From NCBI GenBank assembly GCA_963575745.1, contig CAUYUJ010007413.1, forward strand, positions 156,001 to 220,000: a DNA stretch of 64,000 bases. The letters are read 5' to 3'. The stretch is from Prorocentrum cordatum (Eukaryota > Sar > Dinophyceae > Prorocentrales > Prorocentraceae). How positions within the stretch are numbered: position 1 is the first letter of the stretch; each line of letters begins with the position of its first letter. This document shows, in pieces, positions 11,180 through 29,800 of this stretch. The translations under genes were made by a program, and so were the position numbers. Under the pieces are notes generated by a model. The model did not search any database. It saw only the letters and a program-made list of their open reading frames with translations, and was not told the origin of the DNA.

Positions 11180-12050
11180 AGGAGGAGGAGGAGGAGGAGG
11201 AGGATGAGGAGGAGGAGGAGGAGCAATTGTACCATTCGAAGGAGGAGGGGGAGGAGGAGGAGGAGGATGAGGATGCACAAAGAGTCAAGAACTTCTCTCG
11301 TCTGCACTCAAAAGCGACGATTTCATATCACAATGTGCCTGGCAGCTCTATGCTGTATCGGCATTGCGGTGCCGCACTAGTGTTGATCTATGCACTACAT
11401 ACAGTGCCATATCAACGTACGAGCACTGGAAAGCTCCCCCCACGTAAAAGACGCCAGCGAGCATTGCTGCAGGCCCAACGCAAACGCGTGCATATCAGGA
11501 GAGGAGGAGGATGAGGAGGAGGAGGAGGAGGAGGAGGTGAGGAGGAGAAGGAGGATGAGGAGGAGGAGGAGGAGGTGAGCAGTGTAAGAAGCGAGGGGCA
11601 GGGTCAGATGAAGGTGGCTAGTAGCACAGAGAGCAGCTAGATTGCCACCCAGCCAGCAGGCACTCGTGGGAGATCTACCTGGAGCTCACAGGCCACTGCG
11701 CACGAGCCCACTCGTTCACCCCCTCATCTTCAGAGACCTTAAACGATCTACTACTCTGCAGGGAATGAACTCAAAATAGCCACACTCCTCCTCCTCCGTC
11801 CTCCCTCCTCCTCCTCCTGACCTCCTCCTTCGTCTCCTCCCTCCTCCTCTTTCTCCTGACCTCCTCCTCCTCCTCCTCCTCCTGGCCTCCTCATCCTCCT
11901 GTCCTCCTCCTCCTCCTGACCTCCTTCTCCTCCTCCTCCTCATTCCTCCTCCTGACTTCCTCCTCCTGACCTCCTCCTCCTCCCGACCTCCTCCTCCTGA
12001 CCTCCTCCTCTACTCCCTCCCCCTCCTCCTCTGCCCTATTCCCTGGACAA
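11180..12050. repeat. GGA/CCT triplet-rich region
   Basis: GGAGGA runs on the plus strand at 11180-11270 and 11500-11580, and CTCCTC runs at 11780-12045. The 11290-11480 gap between them shows no recognisable exon. Confidence 0.8.
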
Positions 12051-12057
12051 CTTACAC

Positions 12058-18890
<6,833 letters not shown>

Positions 18891-18899
18891 CTACATAAA

Positions 18900-19137
18900 C
18901 ATACACTGTCGTCGTCGTCGTCGTCGCCCCCCCCGCGGGCCGTCGGCGGCCGCCCGCCAGGTCTCCCACTTGCCCGGGAACCTCCCCGCCCTGGCAGACC
19001 ACCACGCCCTGAAGGACGGCCCGCGCCCCGCGTCGTCGACGTCGTCGTCGTCGACGTCGACGTGGGCGGTGGTTTCTCACACCGCGTGGATCGTCGATCT
19101 CGATCACGTCCAAGCGTGGCCCTCAAACTTGGACGCC

Positions 19138-19231
<94 letters not shown>

Positions 19232-19235
19232 AGAC
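18900..19235. repeat. GTC and ACG/GAC trinucleotide microsatellites
   Basis: 18905-18930 and 19030-19065 are GTC; 19140-19232 is a near-perfect GAC/ACG run. A minus frame at 19113-19060 (DVIEIDDPRGVRN) could be a first exon of the gene to the left, but support is weak. Confidence 0.8.
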
Positions 19236-19259
19236 CTCCGACAGTGCATGTTCGTGTAG

Positions 19260-20155
19260 TGACCCACAGTGAAACCCAACAGAGAGCCCAAATGGCTATG
19301 TGGGGGCAGCAATCCCAATCAAGCAGGGCAGAGTGGGGGGAGAGACGGGAGAGAGGGCAGGTAAGGGGGAATGGGGGAGGGCAAGGGGGAGGCAAAGGCA
19401 CGGCATGGCAGATGAGGAGGAAGACAGAGGATGCAGAGGAATGGGGAGGGCAGAGGACGAGGAGGAGGAATATCCTCCTCCTCCTCCTCCTCATTCCACA
19501 CCCTTGTCATGATCCTCGCGCATCCTCATTCTGTCTTCTCTTCATGGCTCTCCTCCTCCTCCTCCTCATCCTCCCCCTCATTCCACCTCGTATTCATGGC
19601 CCTCGTGCCTCCTCTTCATGGTCCTACTCTCCCTTCTGACCCCACAGGGTCTCGAGTCCACATTGAGGTTTCAATGATGATGTTGTTCCCAACTCAGCCT
19701 CCTCCTCCTCCTCATCCCAACTCCTCCTCCTCCTCCTCATCCCAACTCCTTCACCCCCCTCCCCCTTCCCCCTCCTCATCCCAACCCCTCCTCCTCATCC
19801 CGACCCTCCCCACTCCTCCTCATCCTCCTCCTCCTCCTCCTCCTCCTCCTCCTCCTCCTCCCCCTCCTCCTCATGCACCCGCCCGCAGCAGGCGTGCCTG
19901 CTGCAGCGAGCGCTTCATCGCTGCTGCTGCGAGGCCAGCCGGGGGGGGGGGCCGCCGGGGGTGTCAGCAGGCCAGGTGCTGGCTGGGGCGGCGAGAGAAG
20001 GAACCCGGAGGAAAAGAAGAGGAGGAGGAGGAGGGGGGAGGAGGAGGGGGGAAGGGGAGAAGGAGGATATGGAGGAGGAAGGAGGAGGGAGAAGAAGGGA
20101 GGATGGATGAGGAGGAGGAGGAGGACGAGTGCACAGAGCATAGAGGCAGCAGGGA
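19260..20155. repeat. CTC and GGA triplet-rich region
   Basis: CTCCTC runs at 19470-19495, 19540-19590, 19695-19865, and GGAGGA runs at 20010-20130. 19875-19990 is GC-rich with no recognised exon. Confidence 0.75.
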
Positions 20156-20370
20156 CGCCCTGAGACTCCCTGAGGCTCCCTGAGGCCCCCTGAAGCTCCC
20201 TGAGGTGCCCTGAGGCTCCCTGATGCTCCCTGAGGCTCCCTGAGGCTCCCTGAGGCTCCCTGCAAAAGCTCCCTGAGGCTCCCTGAGGCTCCCTGAGGCT
20301 CTCTGAAGCTCCCTGAAGCTCCCTGAGGCTCCCTGAGGCTCCTTGAGGCTCCCTGAGGCTACAAGTTGTC
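20156..20370. repeat. CTCCCTGAGG decamer minisatellite
   Basis: About 20 copies of GCTCCCTGAG with single-base variants. Confidence 0.9.
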
Positions 20371-20555
20371 AGCAGCCCCCTTTGCCCCACCAAATGGGGC
20401 CCCAGAGAGGCCCCGAAAAAAGTTGTCAGCAGCCCCCTCTGAACTGCCCCCCCCCCCCCGAGGACCCCCCAAAAAAGTTGTCAGCAGCAGCCCCCTCTGC
20501 CCCACCGAATTGCCCCCCGAGGACCCCCAAATGCTCCGACGGAAGGACCCCACAT
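20370..20555. repeat. 52-55 bp minisatellite, three copies
   Basis: Unit holds AGTTGTCAGCAGCCCCC, TCTGCCCCACC and CGAGGACCCCC. The same unit forms the longer array at 22.6-23.24 kb. Confidence 0.85.
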
Positions 20556-20619
20556 GAGAATTTTCTTAGCGCACGTGAGAGTCATCATCATCGACGACGA
20601 ATGATGGTGATGCCAAGAT

Positions 20620-21010
20620 GCCAGGATAACCAGGATGCGACCTGTGAAGCCGTTGAGGCCTGTGTAGCCCATGGGGCCTTTGAGACTTGTGGAGTCTGTG
20701 GACATTATGCGACTCTGAGAGACCTGCGGGCCCTGGGGGGCCTTTGGGCCCTGTGGGACCAGTGGGGCCCCTGAAACTTGTGGGACATGTGGGGGCTGTG
20801 GGACCTGTGAGACTTGAGGGCGGGGGGGGGGCGTGGGACCTGTGAGACCTGTGGGGCCTGTGGGACTTGTGGGATTTGCGAGCCCCATAGGATGTGGGAC
20901 CTGCGGGGCCTGTGGGGCCCGTGGGGCCTGTGAGGCCTGTGGGACCTGTGGGGATGTGCAAGCCCGGGCACGCTTGCAACGCCGTTGGCAGTTGCAGCCC
21001 CAGTGCAGGC
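20620..21010 (-). pseudogene. Collagen-like Gly-X-Y fragment, decayed (copy 2 of 2)
   Basis: Minus strand reads [18 protein letters not shown], then [16 protein letters not shown], and after a frame change [17 protein letters not shown]. It parallels 3440-3960 segment by segment. Confidence 0.45.
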
Positions 21011-21217
21011 TCCAGCTCACCCTTCTGGCGGCGCAGGACCTGGAGGCAACCTCCCCGACCCGACTCGATCCGAGCCTCCTCGATCCCACTCTCTCTCGCT
21101 CGATCCGAGTCTGTTGCTGAGGGGCCTGCAGGACAGGTGGGGCCAATGGAACCTGAAGGGCCTGTGGCACCTGTGGGACTTGTGGAACAGCCTCAGCCTC
21201 AGCCTCAGCCTTAAGGG

Positions 21218-21700
21218 CTTAAGGGTTCACTTTAGTTCCCATGCCAACATGGCGACTTTTCGGATGTGGAATTGGTGCCCTGTCATTGTGAAAACCCAAC
21301 AAATCGCATGTTAACTTCAGAATCCAATTGGCCACCATTAAGGGTTCACTATAGTTCCCATGCCAACATGGCGACTTTTTGGATGTGGAATTGGTGCCCT
21401 GTCATTGTGAAAACCCAACAAATCGTATGTTAACTTCAGAATGCTATCGGCCACCAGTAAGGGTTCACTTTAGTTCCCATGCCAACATGGCGACTTTTTG
21501 GATGTGGAATTGGTGCCCTGTCATTGTGAAAACCCAACAAGTCGCATGTTAACTTCAGAATCCAATCGGCCACCATTAAGGGTTCACTTTAGTTTCCATG
21601 CCAACATGGCGACTTTTCGGATGTGGAATTGGTGCCCTGTCATTGTGAAAACCCAACATATCGTATGTTAACTTCAGAATCCAATCGGCCACCATTAAGG
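21218..21700. repeat. 119-bp tandem repeat, four copies
   Basis: Units start TTAAGGGTTCACT near 21220, 21339, 21459 and 21577, and hold CCATGCCAACATGGCGAC and TGTGAAAACCCAACA. The fourth runs directly into the 162-bp family at GGTTCAGGAGCCCC. Confidence 0.9.
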
Positions 21701-21701
21701 G

Positions 21702-22300
21702 TTCAGGAGCCCCAAATTGACGACTGTTACAGGAGTGGGATGACCCGCTCGGATTACTCATATGAGCTGCAGGCCCCATATGGAGGGGGCTCCCGCCTGA
21801 GACTTCCTCACAATTCACTCACAGACGAAGTTCCCGCCTGAGACGTCCTCCATATTCAGGCCTGAGGAGCCCAAAATTGACGACAGTTACAAGATGGGAT
21901 GACCCGCTCGGATTACTCATATGAGCTGCGGGCCCCATAGGGAGGGGGCTCCCGCCTGAGAATTCCTCACAATTCACTCACAGACGAAGCTCCCGCCTGA
22001 GACTTCCTCCATATTCAGGCCTGAGGAGCCCAAAGTTGACGACAGTTACAAGAGTGGGATGACCCACTCAGATTACTCATATGAGCTGCAGGCCCCATAG
22101 GGAGGGGCCCGCCTGAGACTTCCTCACAATTTACTCACAGACGAGGCTGCCGCCTCAGACTTCCTCCATATTCAGGCCTGAGGAGCCCAAAATTGACGAC
22201 AGTTACAGGAGTGGGATGACCCACTCGGATTACTCATATGAGCTGCAGGACCCATAGGGAGGGGGCTCCAACCTGAGACTTCCACGCAATTCACTCACAG
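21702..22300. repeat. 162-bp tandem repeat family, second array
   Basis: Same unit as 4957-5625, including CTCATATGAG and CTCCCGCCTGAGACTTCC. About four copies. Confidence 0.85.
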
Positions 22301-22550
22301 ACGAGTGAGTGATGATGATGGTGGTACTGATGATTAGTGTGCGTGTGAGAGCGTGAGATGGTGAGTGCGTGGGGGTCAGTGAGTGATGATGACGAGGAAG
22401 TTGTCGATGATGATGATGAGTGTGTTCAGTGAGTGAGTAAGTGAGTGAGTGAGTGAAGAGTGAGTGAGTGAGTGAGAGAGTGAGTGACTGAGTGAGTAAG
22501 TGAGTGAGTGAGTGAGTGAGTGAGTGAGTGATGAGTGAGTGAGTTGGTGT
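22300..22550. repeat. (GTGA)n microsatellite
   Basis: GTGAGTGA runs with short interruptions, following an ATGATGATG stretch. Confidence 0.85.
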
Positions 22551-22604
22551 TCCTGTTCCTGTGCGGGGTGTCCAGAGAAAACAAGAACCCCACTTTGGAT
22601 GTGG

Positions 22605-23240
22605 GGAAAAATTGTCAGCAGCCCCCTCTGCCCCACTGCATTGCCCCCCCGAGGACCCCCAAAAAACTCTGTTTGTCAGCAGCCCCCTCTGCCCCACGGA
22701 ATGGGGCCCCCGAAACAAGTTACCAGCGGCCCCCTCTGCCCCACGGAATGGGGCCCCGAGGACCCCCGAAAACAATTGTCAGAGCAGCAGCCCCCTCTGC
22801 CCCACCGAATTGCTCCCCCAAGGACCCCCAAACAAAGTTGTCAGCAGCCCCCTTTTCCCCACCAAATTGCCCCCCCGAAGACTCCCAAAACAAGTTGTCA
22901 GCAGCCCCCTCTGCCCCACCAAAAACACATGAAAACAGTTGCCAGCAGCCCCCTCTGCCCCCCCGGAGAAGCTCCGAAACAAGTTGTCAGCAGCCCCCTC
23001 CGCCCTGCCAAATTGCCACCCGAGGACCCCCAAAAAGAGTGGTCAGCAGCCGCCCCCTCTGCCCCACCGAATTGTCGCCCCAAGGGCCCCAGAAAAAAGT
23101 TGTCAGCAACCCCCTCTGCCCCGCTGAATTGCCCCCCCGAGGACCCCCCCAAACAAATTGTCAGCAGCAGCCCCCTCTGCCCCACCAAATTGCCCCCCCG
23201 AGGACCCCCGAAACAAGTTGTCAGCAGCCCCCTGGATCGA
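22605..23240. repeat. 52-55 bp minisatellite, about eleven copies
   Basis: Repeated TTGTCAGCAGCCCCCTCTGC with variants, ending in GATCGATCGATCGATC at about 23235. The long proline-rich plus frames across it are products of the repeat. Confidence 0.85.
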
Positions 23241-24612
23241 TCGATCGATCCTCCTCGAACCCAGAAGATCAATCGATCCCCCTCGAACCTCGCTCCTCGA
23301 TTGATCCTCCTTCTCCTCGATCCGCGCTCCCCGGAGGATTATCCCCCCCTGGGTCCCCCAGCCCACGGGAGGGGGAGCAGGGGGCCCCGAAGATCGAAAC
23401 TTTGACCCTCGATCGATCCTCCTTCTCCTCGACCCTCGCGCGCGGTGCAAGCAAGCACGCGCGCAAGCACAGAGGGCGACGACGACGACGACGACAGCCG
23501 CCGCCAGGTGATGGCGCCTGGCCCACCACCAGCAGCGGGCCCACCGGGCGTCCCACGCGCGGCAGTGGTCGCAATCAAGATGGGGGGGGGGAGGAGGCCA
23601 GTGGGAGGAACGAGTGGGAGGGGCCCTCCTCCTCCTCCTCCTTCTCATCCTTTTACTCTGACTCTTACTCTTACTCTGACTCTTACTCTGACTCTTACTC
23701 CCGCCCAATGAGTAAGTGGAATACTCCCTGACTCTTAAGTGCATGGGAATGTTTAGGCCCCAATGATTAAACGCGACAACCCCTCCGTGATTAAACACGA
23801 CAACATCCTAGCATGCCCCTCCCCTTCTTCCAAAACATCATAGCATGCCTGCCCCAAAGGCATCCGAGCTCCAGGAGGGCCCCAAGAGAGCCCCAGACGA
23901 ACTCCCTCGAAGAGTTCATTGGCAGCGAAGTTGGAAAAGATACCTTTGACGCCACTGGGGCCAGTGGGACATCTAAGACGACCTCCTCCTGAAGATTCCT
24001 GAAGGTGACCCCCTCTCCCCTTATCCCTTAGCCGCATCCCCCCCTACATTTTGAAGGGAGGGGGAGGAGGATGTGAGAGGATTGTGCAAAGAGCTCCCCC
24101 AAACAGATGAATACTCATGTCGATGCAACTGGTTCCTGTCACCTGTCACGTTGATGTCAGTGTTGGGTTCTGACACCGCGTGGATCATTCAACCATTTGT
24201 CAAGTGTAAACTCCCTTTTTTCCATTTCCCAGCAGCCAGCTCCCATAGGCAGGGCTTCTGAACATGCTGGCAGAGAACGATCCCATGCCAGGCCACTGCT
24301 GCTGGAGGCTTTTTTTTCCTCTCGCAGCAAGCTTGCAAGCTTTTGAAGCAAGCTTGTGAACCAGCTTGTCAGATCAAAGCCTGAGCCATAAGCAAAACAC
24401 CATCCAACCGGTCTCGTGGCTCACAGCAAATGCTACTCTGATTGGAGTTGTGACGAATCTGCGACTGACACCCACAAGGTATACCACCAGCACTTTGCAC
24501 CATCATTTAACACCAAGTGCCCATTCCGAGAATGAGAATTCCATGGCTGACAATTCCAATGATATGAACCCAATGGCTGAGACTACCATGGTTGATCATA
24601 CAACCCACGCAA
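23240..24612. other. Intergenic, no gene recognised
   Basis: 23240-23450 repeats CTCGATCGATCCTCCTTCTC. 23480-23510 is GAC triplets. 23650-23705 is CTTACTCTGA. 23750-24600 is non-repetitive; a short minus frame (24224-24160, REFTLDKWLNDPRGVRTQH) looks protein-like but is too short to call. Confidence 0.45.
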
Positions 24613-25557
24613 CTAATAGGCTGGAACATCCACCACTAATGCGAACAACCACATGACCGCTGCATTAATGTTGACCTCAAACGAGTTTACTTTGTCCACT
24701 GGGAATTCGTAGTCACGTTCAGGATCTGCTGCCACTTGCTCAAAATGGGCATTCATCACTTGAGAGACTCTGTGGTCGTGAGCATGCTCCTGGTAGGCAG
24801 TGTATGGGCCACTCTGTTTCCCCATGCTACGTAGAGCTGGCTGCCTGCACCTATGTGGTGGCAGTTGCAGTGATGGAGGCACATAGCCAGATGCAATTTT
24901 TGCTCGCACCAGGCTGGCACAGGCATTGGATAGGCTCCCATCCCACTCCGCCGTGAAAAGGACACGATGCCCACACTTTGTTGCATCTGCCAACAAGTCT
25001 ATGAGATCGAAACACTGCTTCTCATCCTCATATAGAAAAGGGTAAAAAGGCCCATTGTTGTTCATACGTACCACCAGATCTTTGCCATTCATGAGTGGCC
25101 GAAGGGGATCTTGACTCGGCCAATTGCTTTGACAAGGCGTGTAGCCCGGCACCTGCTTCAATTTGGCCAAGTACGATGGTGTGGCTGAAGTCCGTATGCT
25201 GTCAGTGGACCGATTGATGCAGATCACCATGGCGTTGGGCAATTGGCCCACCACTGACTCGAACACCATGGTCTCGTAGAACATCGCCCTCTCACAGGAG
25301 CTGCCTGGGCTTTGCCCAGTGTACTTTCTGATCAGCCTGTCTAGATACGGATTAAAGCTTGCCACGGGCCAGAGGCAGGAAAAGATGACCACTGCAGGCG
25401 CCGCCACCAGGTTGGGGCCCTGGAACAATCCCAGGATGTCCCGGGTACCAATGGTGATGCCAAGCTCCCTGAGAGAAGGTCCATGGTGTTGCATCAACAC
25501 GTCCAAGCAAAGGTCAGATGCCTCCCAATTGCTGAAGTCCACACCCTGCTCCACCAT
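24613..25557 (-). CDS. Unrecognised protein-coding gene, one long exon
   Basis: The minus frame from an ATG at 25557 reads MVEQGVDFSNWEASDLCLDVLM and stays open for about 310 residues with normal protein composition and no repeats. Notable stretches are GTRDILGLFQGPNLVAAPAVVIF, a hydrophobic segment near residues 45-70, VICINRSTDSIRTS, EDEKQCFDLIDLLADATKCGHRVLF and YEFPVDKVNSFE. The frame ends at 24613, but a GAG|GTCAAC donor at about 24675 suggests the true exon stops there and a further exon lies to the left. An upstream exon is also possible. I do not recognise a domain; LFQGPNLVAAPAVVIF could be a membrane or buried segment. Same strand as all other genes from 1 to 26 kb. Confidence 0.6.
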   Translation of the reverse strand: MVEQGVDFSNWEASDLCLDVLMQHHGPSLRELGITIGTRDILGLFQGPNLVAAPAVVIFSCLWPVASFNPYLDRLIRKYTGQSPGSSCERAMFYETMVFESVVGQLPNAMVICINRSTDSIRTSATPSYLAKLKQVPGYTPCQSNWPSQDPLRPLMNGKDLVVRMNNNGPFYPFLYEDEKQCFDLIDLLADATKCGHRVLFTAEWDGSLSNACASLVRAKIASGYVPPSLQLPPHRCRQPALRSMGKQSGPYTAYQEHAHDHRVSQVMNAHFEQVAADPERDYEFPVDKVNSFEVNINAAVMWLFALVVDVPAY

Positions 25558-25599
25558 CTTGCCAAACCGCCTGCCCTCGAGGCCAAACCACCTACCTGA

Positions 25600-26035
25600 G
25601 GGTCTGATGTGCCCAGCTGGCGGCTTGAGCCCAGGCAGCTGGCTGACGCAGGAGGGGGAGGAGATGGCAAGGGGGGCATGTCCGGCCCCAGGGACACCGC
25701 CAACTCGAAATCGGCTCAAAATCGGTCCCCCGACCCCCCCCCCTGGTCCGAACACGCCCGTTTTCCACTGCGTCTGGCCATGGCGACGAGGGCCCCCCCC
25801 CAAAGGCCAACAGTCGGCGTCTCAAGTGGCCACCCCAAGACTTCCTCGCAATACACATGTAGCGAAACAGAGCGGGCAATCAGAGGAGTTGGAGAAGGGC
25901 CAAGCAGACTTGCATCCTCTTCACCTCCTCCCTTCCTCCACCTCCTCCCGCAGCAGGAGGAGGGATGAGGAGGAGTGTATTTTGTTTTCCCCGCATCCAA
26001 AGTGGGGTTCTTGTTTTCTCTGCACACGCCACGCA
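25600..26035. other. Intergenic, no gene recognised
   Basis: Mixed sequence with C runs; 25990-26020 (CATCCAAAGTGGGGTTCTTG) repeats words at 3005 and, inverted, at 22590. Confidence 0.4.
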
Positions 26036-26037
26036 GG

Positions 26038-26870
26038 ATCTCGAGTAAGAGTAAGAGTAAGAGTAAGAGTGAGAGTGAGAGTGAGAGTAATAGTAAGAGT
26101 AAGGAAGGGGAGGGAGGAGGAGGGAGGGAGGGAGGGAGGGAGGAGTAAGAGTAAGAGTAAGAGTAAAAGAGTAAGAGTAAGAGTAAGAGTAAGAGTAAGA
26201 GTAATAGTAAGAGTAAGAGTAGGAGAAAGAGTAAGAGTAATATTCAGAGTAATAGTAAGATGAAGAGTAAGAGTAAGAGAACATAATGAGAGTAAGAGTA
26301 AGACTAAGAGTAAGAGTCAGAGCAAGTGTAAGAGTAAGAGTAAGGGTAACTTATAAGAGTGAGAGTAGGAGTAAGAGTCAGAGTAAGAGTAAGAGTGAGA
26401 GTAAATAATAAGAGTAAGAGTAAGAGTAATAGTAAAAGTAAGAGTACGGGTAACTTATAAGAGTAAGAGTAAGAGTCAGAGTAAGAGTAAGAGTAAGAGT
26501 ACGAGTAAGAGTAAGAGTAAATAGTAAGAGTAAGAGTACGAGTAAGAGTAATAGTAATAGTAAGAGCAAGTGTAAAAATAAGGGTAAGGGTAAATTATAA
26601 GAGTAAGAGTAAGAGTAAGAGTAAGAGTAAGAGTAAACAGTAAGAGTAAGAGTAAGAGTAAGGGTAATAGTAATAATAAACAATAAGAGTAAGAGTAATA
26701 GTAAGAGTAAGAGTAAGAGTAAGAGTAAGAGTAAGAGTAAACAATAAGAGTAAGAATAAGAGTAATACTAGAGTACGAGTAAGAGTAAGAGTAAGGGTAA
26801 GAGTAAGGGTAAGAGTAAGAGTAATAGTACTAGTACGAGTAAGAATAATAGTAATAGTAAGACTAAGATG
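26038..26870. repeat. (GAGTAA)n hexamer array, about 830 bp
   Basis: AGAGTAAGAGTAAG with frequent single changes (GTCAGA, GTAATA, GTACGA) and a GGGAGGGAGG interruption near 26105-26145. No gene. Confidence 0.9.
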
Positions 26871-26934
26871 CGCCAAAACCGCGCCCTGGGCTGGTGACTT
26901 TCGCCCCTTGCTCTAAGATTCTTGCTTTCTCCCG

Positions 26935-27068
26935 GAGATATCGTTTGGCATGGTGTCACGGGTCACGCCCCGAAAATTTGGTTCCGGGAGGTCCCGTTTG
27001 GCATGGCGTCGGGCCCCCTAGACCCGCCCCGGGCGGTTCCGTTTGGCATGGTGTCAGGCCCCCGACAA
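26935..27068. repeat. R1 repeat: TTTGGCATGGTGTC motif, left array, part 1
   Basis: Three copies of GGGAGGTCCCGTTTGGCATG(G)-type units. The same units recur at 28950-29315 and 42330-43130. Confidence 0.85.
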
Positions 27069-28210
27069 CCTGCCCCATGGGGGAGCCTCCGCCGCGGACA
27101 GGGCCCGTTGGGGGGCTCCCCGAGAGCCCCGTCCGCGGCGGATGGTCTCCCGTGGGGAATCTGGGCCAGATTCTCCATGGGAGAGCCTCCGCCGCAGACA
27201 GGGCCCGTTGGGGAGCTCCCCGAGGGCCCCGTCCGCGGCGGATGGTCTCCCGTGGGGAATCGGGGCCAGATTCTCCACGAGAGACCCCCCGCCGCGGACA
27301 GGGTCCGTCGGGGGGCCTCCGAAAGCTCCGTCCGCGGCAGATGGTCTCCCGTGGGGAATCTGGGCCAAATTCTCCATGGGGGAGCCTCCGCCGCGGACAG
27401 GGCCCGTTGGGGGGCTCCCCGGGAGCTCCGTCCGCGGCGGATGGTCTCCCGTGGGGAATCTGGGCCAGATTCTCCATGGGAGAGCCTCCGCTGCGGACAG
27501 GGTCCGTCGGGGGGCCCTCCGAGGGCCCCGTCCGCGGCGGATGGTCTCCCGTGGGGAATCGAGGCCAGATTCTCCATCGGAGACCCCCCGCCGCGGACAG
27601 GGTCCGTCGGGGGGCTCTCCGAGGGCTCCGTCCGCGGCGGATCGTCTCCCGTGGGGAATCTGGGCCGGATTCTCCATGGGAGAGCCTCCGCCGCGGACAG
27701 GGCCCGTTGGGGGTCTCCCCGAGGGCCCCGTCCGCGGCGGATGGTCTCCCGTGGGGAATCGGGGCCAGATTCTCCACGGGAGACCCCCCGCCGCGGACAG
27801 GGTCCGTCGGGGGGGCCCCCGAGGGCTCCGTCCGCGGCGGATGGTCTCCCGTGGGGAATCTGGGCCAGATTCTCTACGGGAGATCCCCCGCCGCGGACAG
27901 GGTCCGTCGGTGGGCACCCCGAGAGCTCCGTCCGCGGCGGATGGTCTCCCGTGGGGAATCTGGGCCAGATTCTCCATGGGAGAGCCTCCGCCGCAGACGG
28001 GGCCCGTTGGGGGGCTTCCCGAGAGCTCCGTCCGCGGCGGATGGTCTCTCGTGGGGAATCTGGGCCAGATTCTCCATGCAAGAGAGCCTCCGCCGCGGAC
28101 AGGGCTCGTTGGGGGGCTCCCCGAGGGCCCCGTCCGCGGCGGATGATCTCGCGTGGGGAATCGGGGCCAGATTCTCCACTGGAGACCCCCCGCCGCGGAC
28201 AGGGTCAGTC
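27068..28210. repeat. R2 tandem array, about 100 bp unit, eleven copies
   Basis: Unit holds CTCCGCCGCGGACAGGG, CCGTCCGCGGCGGATGGTCT and GGGGAATCTGGGCCAGATTC. CCGCCGCGGAC and GTCCGCGGCGG are inverted, so each unit can fold. A partial copy lies at 43130-43240. All six frames are open for long distances because the unit lacks stops. Confidence 0.9.
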
Positions 28211-28960
28211 GGGGGCGCCGGCCGGCGCCGGAAAATTGAATTCCAAGGCGGCGACGAAAAAAGGCCATTCCAAAACACATTTTTCTTTTGAAAATATTAA
28301 TTTTCTGCTCCGGGCGCCCGGGAACCCTTCCGACCCGATTCCGGCGCCCGACCGGCGCTCGAGCCGGACGCCCGGGCCGGCGCCCGGGCCAGCGCCCGGG
28401 CCGGTTCCGGCGCCGGCCGGCGCTAGAAAATTGAATTCCGCGGCGGTGCCGAAAAAAAGCCACTCCAAGACACATTTTTCTTTCAAAAATATTGATTTTC
28501 TGCTCCCGGCGCCCAGGGCCCTTCCGGGCGGATTCCGGCACCGGAGCCGGCGCTCGAGCAGGACGCCCAAGTCGGCGCCCGGGCCGGCGCCCGGGCCGGT
28601 TTCGGCGCCGGCCGGCGCCGGAAAATTGAATTCCGAGGCGGTGCCGAAAAAAGGCCACTCCAAGACACATTTTTCTTTCAAAAATATTGGTTTTCTGCTC
28701 CCGGCGCCCAGGAAGGAACCCTTCCGGGCCGATTCCGGCACCCGAGCCGGCGCTCGAGCCGGACGCCCGGGTCGGCGCCCGGGCCAGCGCCAGGGCCGGT
28801 TCCGGCGCCGGCCGGCGCCGGAAAATTGAATTCCGAGGCAGCGCCGAAAAAAAGCCACTCCAAGACACATTTTTCTATCAAAAATATTGATTTTCTGCTC
28901 CCGACGCCCGGGAACCCTTCCGGGCCGATTCCGGCACTTGGGCCAGCGCTCGGGAGGTCC
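28210..28960. repeat. R3 tandem array, about 195-200 bp unit, four copies
   Basis: GGCGCCGGCCGGCGCCGG and GAAAATTGAATTCC begin each unit (near 28231, 28426, 28621, 28821), followed by ACACATTTTTCTTTCAAAAA and a CGCCCGGG-rich half. Extremes of GC and AT alternate inside one unit. Confidence 0.9.
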
Positions 28961-29315
28961 CGTGTGGCATGGTGTCGGGCCCATGGGCGCTTCTTGCCGG
29001 TGGTCCCTTTTGGCATGGTGTCGGGCCCATGGGCGCCTCTCCCGGAGGTATCGCTTGACATGGTGTCACGGGTCACGGCCCGAAAATTTGTTCCCGGGAG
29101 GTCCCGTTTGGCATGGTGTCGGGCCCCCTAGACCCGCCCCAGGAGGTTCCGTTTGGCATGGTGTCGGGCCTTCGAAAACCCCGGGAGGTTCCGTTTGGCA
29201 TGGTGTCACGGGTCACACCCCGAAAATTTGGTCCCGGGAGGTCCCGTTTGGCATGGTGTCGGGCCTTCGAAAACCCGCCCCGGGAGGTTCCGTTTGGCAT
29301 GGTGTCACGGGTCCC
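28960..29315. repeat. R1 repeat, left array, part 2
   Basis: About six units of CGTTTGGCATGGTGTC(G/A)(G/C)G with CGAAAATTTGG and CCTAGACCCGCCCC spacers. Confidence 0.85.
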
Positions 29316-29800
29316 CAGTCCTTCCTTTTCTGCGTTTTTTACGCGGTCTGTTATTATTTATGGCGATAATGCCGGATCTGCATTCATGCTCTTTTCTCTG
29401 AAATTATTATTCGGGGATCTGAATTATTTGGCTGGAATATCTCGGCTTCCTGAATTATAATTCCGGAACCTGAAATAATAATTCCGGAATCTGAAATTAT
29501 AATTGCGGAATCTGAAGTATATATACTCGGGAATCTGAATTAGCAAACGAGTATAAATTCAGTAAGTTTGTATACATATACACGTACGTGCACATATTCA
29601 TAATATATGACACCGTATAGTTCGGCATCATGTGTATGACATCGTTTAATTATGCATAAATGTATGCATACATGTAAAAATGCATAGACATGTATATGAT
29701 ATGCATATAACCAAATATGTGTGTAACCAAAAATCAGGCAGTATGTCTTCACATTCTTTATTCATCTATATAACGCTCTATTCAAAACGAAATCCCGTCC
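29316..29800. other. AT-rich stretch at the divergent strand switch
   Basis: 29390-29540 repeats CTGAATTATAATTCCGGAA and variants. 29540-29780 is rich in ATATA, ATGTAT and TATGCATA. GC content falls sharply here. Genes to the left are on the minus strand and genes to the right on the plus strand, so this is a candidate promoter region for both blocks. No motif is proven. Confidence 0.5.

Noticed and set aside
22535-23731. A 398-residue proline-rich plus-strand frame
   Set aside because: Generated by the 52-55 bp minisatellite, with different frames open on both strands.
26038-26870. Telomere-like array
   Set aside because: The GAGTAA hexamer is not TTTAGGG or a near variant, and it is internal and degenerate.
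27054-28868. Open frames of 370-635 residues on both strands
   Set aside because: They follow the R2/R3 unit exactly, are open on both strands and in several frames, and have no ordinary composition. The unit simply lacks stops.
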